DNA of 64,000 bases from Corynebacterium sp. TAE3-ERU16 (GTDB lineage Bacteria; Actinomycetota; Actinomycetes; Mycobacteriales; Mycobacteriaceae). The translations under genes and the position numbers were made by a program. Below, one piece after another: positions 61,182 to 64,000 of this stretch. Positions within the stretch are counted from its first letter, which is position 1. Each line of letters starts with the position of its first letter. The notes under the pieces are model-generated. The model made no database searches and was not told the origin of the DNA. It worked only from the letters and a program-made list of their open reading frames with translations. The stretch is taken from contig NZ_JAHUTN010000008.1 in the NCBI RefSeq assembly GCF_019209935.1, forward strand, positions 62,001-126,000. Reading direction: 5' to 3'.

Positions 61182-62374
61182 GGTGCCACCACCGGGAAAC
61201 CGGCCACCAGGTTCGCGTGCGCCGGATCCGACACGTCCACATCCAGGGTCCCGCCGAGGTGCTCCACCCGCTCGCGCACACCGGTCAGCCCGGCACCTGA
61301 ATGCGGTGTCCGCCGCGGAACCGGGCCGCCGGCGCGACTGTCCACCACCACGCGAACCTCATCGGTGACCTCCACGGAGAGCATCACGGTGCTGCCCGGG
61401 CCCTGGTGGCGCAGCACGTTCGTCAGCGCCTCCTGCACCACCCGGCGCAGCGTCAGGCGGACAACCTGAGAGTCCGAGACCTCACCCTCCGGCAACGATG
61501 CCTCGATCGTGAGCCCGGCGGACCTGAATTCCCCGACCATGTCCCGGATCCCGGCCATGCCCGTCACCGACGTCGGTGGGGAATCGTCACGCAACGTCAC
61601 CACGATCCCGCGCACCTCCTCGAGGGCCTCCGAGCTGACCTTCTGGATCGTCGACAGGATCTCCGCCCGCCGGTCCGTCGCCCCACCGCCGAGCATGAGA
61701 CCCGCCCCGGCCTGCATGTTGATCAGCGTCAGGCTGTGCGCCAGCACATCATGGATCTCCCTGGCGACACCCGCACGCTCCCGCTCGCGCACCGCCTCCT
61801 GTTCCGCCACCAGGTGCCGCTCCGCGGACCGCGCGCTGCGCGCCGAGAAGAACACCATGCCCAGGACCAGCCACTGAAGCGCGACCCAGCTCGCCGCCTG
61901 CACACCGGTGGCACGCTCGAAATGATCGGGTGTCCACCACCACAGCAGCGGGGAGAAGAAACACCAGACGGCCTGAATGGCGGTCAAGACACCCGGGACG
62001 AGCAGATCGGAGCGGTACCGGGCCGTCGAGTACACCACCATCGGCACCGCGACCAGGAACGGACTGACACCCAGGTTCGTCGGCAGCGCAGTGAACCAGT
62101 TCACCGTCCACGCCACGGTCAGGACCGTCAGAGCGATCGCCGCCGGTACGACCCGGCTGCGCCACACCGCGAACGCGGGGACGAAGAGAACCGCGAGCAC
62201 GACCTCGATCAGAGCGGCATGGCCGGGTGTTGTTCCGGACAGTGCGACGAGCAGGTAAAACACCACCAACACCGCCGCCAGTGCGGCGACCACCAGGTCA
62301 AGACTCCGGAGCCGGTTGCCGGTGGTGCCCGTGAGCTCCGGGCGGCGGGTCGATGGTGTCGGTGCGGTCCCCAT
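61178..62374 (-). CDS. sensor histidine kinase (HisKA_3, NarX/DesK type)
   Basis: 398 residues. N-terminal membrane domain with about five helices (~20-180), dimerisation domain with the phosphorylated His in REIHDVLAHSLTLIN, and an ATPase domain ending GLTGVRERVEHLGGTL. No large extracellular sensor, as in intramembrane-sensing kinases for wall-active peptides. ATG 62374, 8 bp behind TAGACT (complement of 62383-62388), so probably near-leaderless. Confidence 0.93.
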   Translation of the reverse strand: MGTAPTPSTRRPELTGTTGNRLRSLDLVVAALAAVLVVFYLLVALSGTTPGHAALIEVVLAVLFVPAFAVWRSRVVPAAIALTVLTVAWTVNWFTALPTNLGVSPFLVAVPMVVYSTARYRSDLLVPGVLTAIQAVWCFFSPLLWWWTPDHFERATGVQAASWVALQWLVLGMVFFSARSARSAERHLVAEQEAVRERERAGVAREIHDVLAHSLTLINMQAGAGLMLGGGATDRRAEILSTIQKVSSEALEEVRGIVVTLRDDSPPTSVTGMAGIRDMVGEFRSAGLTIEASLPEGEVSDSQVVRLTLRRVVQEALTNVLRHQGPGSTVMLSVEVTDEVRVVVDSRAGGPVPRRTPHSGAGLTGVRERVEHLGGTLDVDVSDPAHANLVAGFPVVAP

Positions 62375-62715
62375 GGCCCAAGAGTCTAGGCGCGCCGGTG
62401 CGGGCAGCGAGCCGCACGGTGCGGTGCGCCGACGGGATTCCGGCGGGGTCTGCGCGGTGTTCGGGTCGTCGGAAATGTCGTCGGTGCGTGCGAACCCGGT
62501 GGAAGAACGGAGAAGAATCCGGGCCGGTGATGGTCTGGCCCGGATGTACACTGCGGGGTCCGCGTGTCGTCACCGTGTGCAAACGCGTCGATGACGGCGG
62601 GAAAACGCCTGCTCACCCGTTTCATCGGTGGGTGTTGACACGCACCGACGACATGAAGGTGGCTCTGAACCGGAGGGGGTACCGGACCCCGTCGACCGTG
62701 GCTAGTCTGGGCGGC
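62375..62715. other. divergent intergenic region, histidine kinase / amn
   Basis: 341 bp without a gene. It holds -10-like hexamers for both directions: TAGACT for the kinase (complement of 62383-62388) and TAGTCT for amn (62703-62708). TTGACA at 62635-62640 has no partner at a proper distance. Confidence 0.55.
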
Positions 62716-64000
62716 ATGGAGACACGGTCAACGGAGATGCCCACCGGATGGATCACACATGACTCGGTCGAAGCGGCCGTCGACGACCTGATCAGACGCT
62801 ATGATGCCGCGGTGGAACTCGCCTGCGGGATCCTCAACTCCGGAGAGAACGCCGACGGGCCGGTCGACTACAGCCGATACGCCGACGTCGTCTACCCCAA
62901 GCTCGTCGTCGAGGTCGAGTCCTGGCGCCCCATCGACCGCACCGAACCCTTCGGCTACGTGGACCGGTCGGGGCGCTACGCCGCGACCTTCTCCCGCCCA
63001 CGGCTCATGCGCCGCTACCTGGCCGCCCAGCTGGAACGCCTGACCACCAACTATCCGTGCACGATCTCCACCGGTCCGTCGGAGGTGCGTATCCCGCCGG
63101 AATACCTCTCCCTTCCCGCCGACTGCCCGCCGCCACCGCGTGTCCACGATGACGCGGGCGTCATCCCGCGACCGAGCCTCGACGACGTGCACGACGGGAT
63201 CATCGACGGGTCCTGGGACGTGTTCCACGATTCCGAGATGCCGTTGTTCCACTTCTCACCGCAGCGTTTCGACATCGCCTGTGAACGCATAGAGCACTAC
63301 ACCGGCATCGGTGTCGAGGGTGTGCAGAAGTACATCCTGTTCACGAACTACGCCATGCACACCACGGAGTTCGTCCGATACGCAGTGTCGGAGCTGGCGA
63401 ACCCCGAATCGCGCTACACGGAACTCCGCCTCAACGACGGTCGTGTTCTCCGACGCGGGGAGGTCGACGGCGTGGAACTGCAGACGCTGCTCGGGCCGTC
63501 GTCACGCCAGATGCCCCGCTACGATCTCGCCGCCGAGGACAACACGGGCGTGACGATCATCAACATCGGGGTGGGGCCGTCCAACGCCAAGACGATCACC
63601 GACTGCCTGGCGGTCCTCCGACCCGAATGCTGGATCATGATCGGCCACTGCGCTGGTCTCGACGGCCGCATGCGCATCGGCGACCTCATCCTCGGCAACG
63701 CCTACCAGCGCCGGGATCACATCCTCGACGACCGGATCGGTCTCGACATCCCGATCCCCGCGGTGCCCGAGGTGCAGCGTGCGCTGGAGAAGTCGGTGAA
63801 CGCGGTCTACGGCGACAACCACTCGCTGATGCGCACCGGTACGGTCATGTCGACCGACGACCGGAACTGGGAATGGCACACGTCCCGGGATCTGTGGCGG
63901 ATCCTCCGTGGCTCCACGGCGGTGGCCGTCGACATGGAGTCGGCGACCCTCGCCGCCAACGGATACCGCTACCGCATCCCCTACGGCACGCTGCTCAGCG
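62716..64000 (+). CDS. amn: AMP nucleosidase (3' partial)
   Basis: 428 residues are visible; the gene runs off the window end, so it has no stop here. It splits AMP to adenine and ribose-5-phosphate. N-terminal METRSTEMPTGWITHDSVEAA; the phosphorylase-like domain contains TIINIGVGPSNAKTITD, IGHCAGLDGRMRIGD and AVAVDMESATLAANG, all typical of Amn. ATG 62716 is 7 bp after TAGTCT (62703-62708), suggesting a leaderless mRNA; a second ATG is at 62737. Confidence 0.93.
   Translation, partial: METRSTEMPTGWITHDSVEAAVDDLIRRYDAAVELACGILNSGENADGPVDYSRYADVVYPKLVVEVESWRPIDRTEPFGYVDRSGRYAATFSRPRLMRRYLAAQLERLTTNYPCTISTGPSEVRIPPEYLSLPADCPPPPRVHDDAGVIPRPSLDDVHDGIIDGSWDVFHDSEMPLFHFSPQRFDIACERIEHYTGIGVEGVQKYILFTNYAMHTTEFVRYAVSELANPESRYTELRLNDGRVLRRGEVDGVELQTLLGPSSRQMPRYDLAAEDNTGVTIINIGVGPSNAKTITDCLAVLRPECWIMIGHCAGLDGRMRIGDLILGNAYQRRDHILDDRIGLDIPIPAVPEVQRALEKSVNAVYGDNHSLMRTGTVMSTDDRNWEWHTSRDLWRILRGSTAVAVDMESATLAANGYRYRIPYGTLLS

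Overview
The window comes from a high-GC mycolic-acid actinobacterium, most likely a Corynebacterium. The evidence is a secreted mycolyltransferase, the crgA-pknB-pknA-pbpA-rodA-pstP-fhaB-fhaA operon, the sigM-trxB-trxA-cwlM block and the parB-parA-rsmG-yidC-yidD-rnpA-rpmH-dnaA-dnaN-recF-dciA-gyrB order typical of an actinobacterial chromosome origin. Start codons are often GTG, stop/start overlaps (GTGA, ATGA, TTGA) are frequent, and several starts sit 6-8 nt behind a TANNNT hexamer, as in leaderless mRNAs.

Region by region: 1-6.4 kb carries the 3' part of a MurJ-pseudokinase fusion, SigM, thioredoxin reductase, thioredoxin and CwlM (+). 6.5-12.3 kb carries an acetyltransferase, ParB, ParA, RsmG (with a parS site in its first codons), YidC, YidD, RnpA and L34 (-). 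12.3-21.1 kb is the origin region proper with dnaA, dnaN, recF, dciA and gyrB (+), flanked by DnaA boxes. 21.1-30.5 kb is rearranged: a gene-poor kilobase, then tRNA-Ala, tRNA-Ile, the DUF3566 gene and gyrA all on the minus strand, a ribbon-helix-helix/Doc-like pair, a CwsA-like membrane protein, cyclophilin, a rhomboid protease and a 0.7 kb non-coding stretch with a dense DnaA-box cluster. 30.2-40.2 kb is the Ser/Thr kinase and cell-elongation operon (-). 40.5-44.7 kb has tRNA-Leu, a glycosyltransferase/CrtI-type pair, a DinB-fold protein and a frameshifted MerR regulator. 45.0-50.3 kb is a cell-surface locus: mycolyltransferase, SGNH hydrolase, membrane acyltransferase, second SGNH hydrolase and an Ala-Pro repeat lipoprotein. 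50.6-58.3 kb holds photolyase, an aldehyde dehydrogenase, an SDR, a sirtuin, an EEP-family membrane protein, a stress-type protein and a DUF389 protein. 58.4-64 kb holds a histidine kinase/response regulator/ABC transporter operon and the start of AMP nucleosidase (amn), cut by the window end.

How the parts work together: the window contains most of the PknB cell-wall control circuit (kinases PknA/PknB, phosphatase PstP, FHA readers FhaA/FhaB, targets CwlM and the MurJ pseudokinase fusion, and the RodA/PbpA elongation pair) next to the replication and segregation genes. The most unusual items are the DnaA-box cluster at 29.63-29.92 kb, which is denser than those beside dnaA; the inversion of the gyrA block relative to gyrB; the split acyltransferase/SGNH set next to a mycolyltransferase; and a Doc-like protein whose Fic motif has lost its catalytic residues, behind a tandem-palindrome operator.
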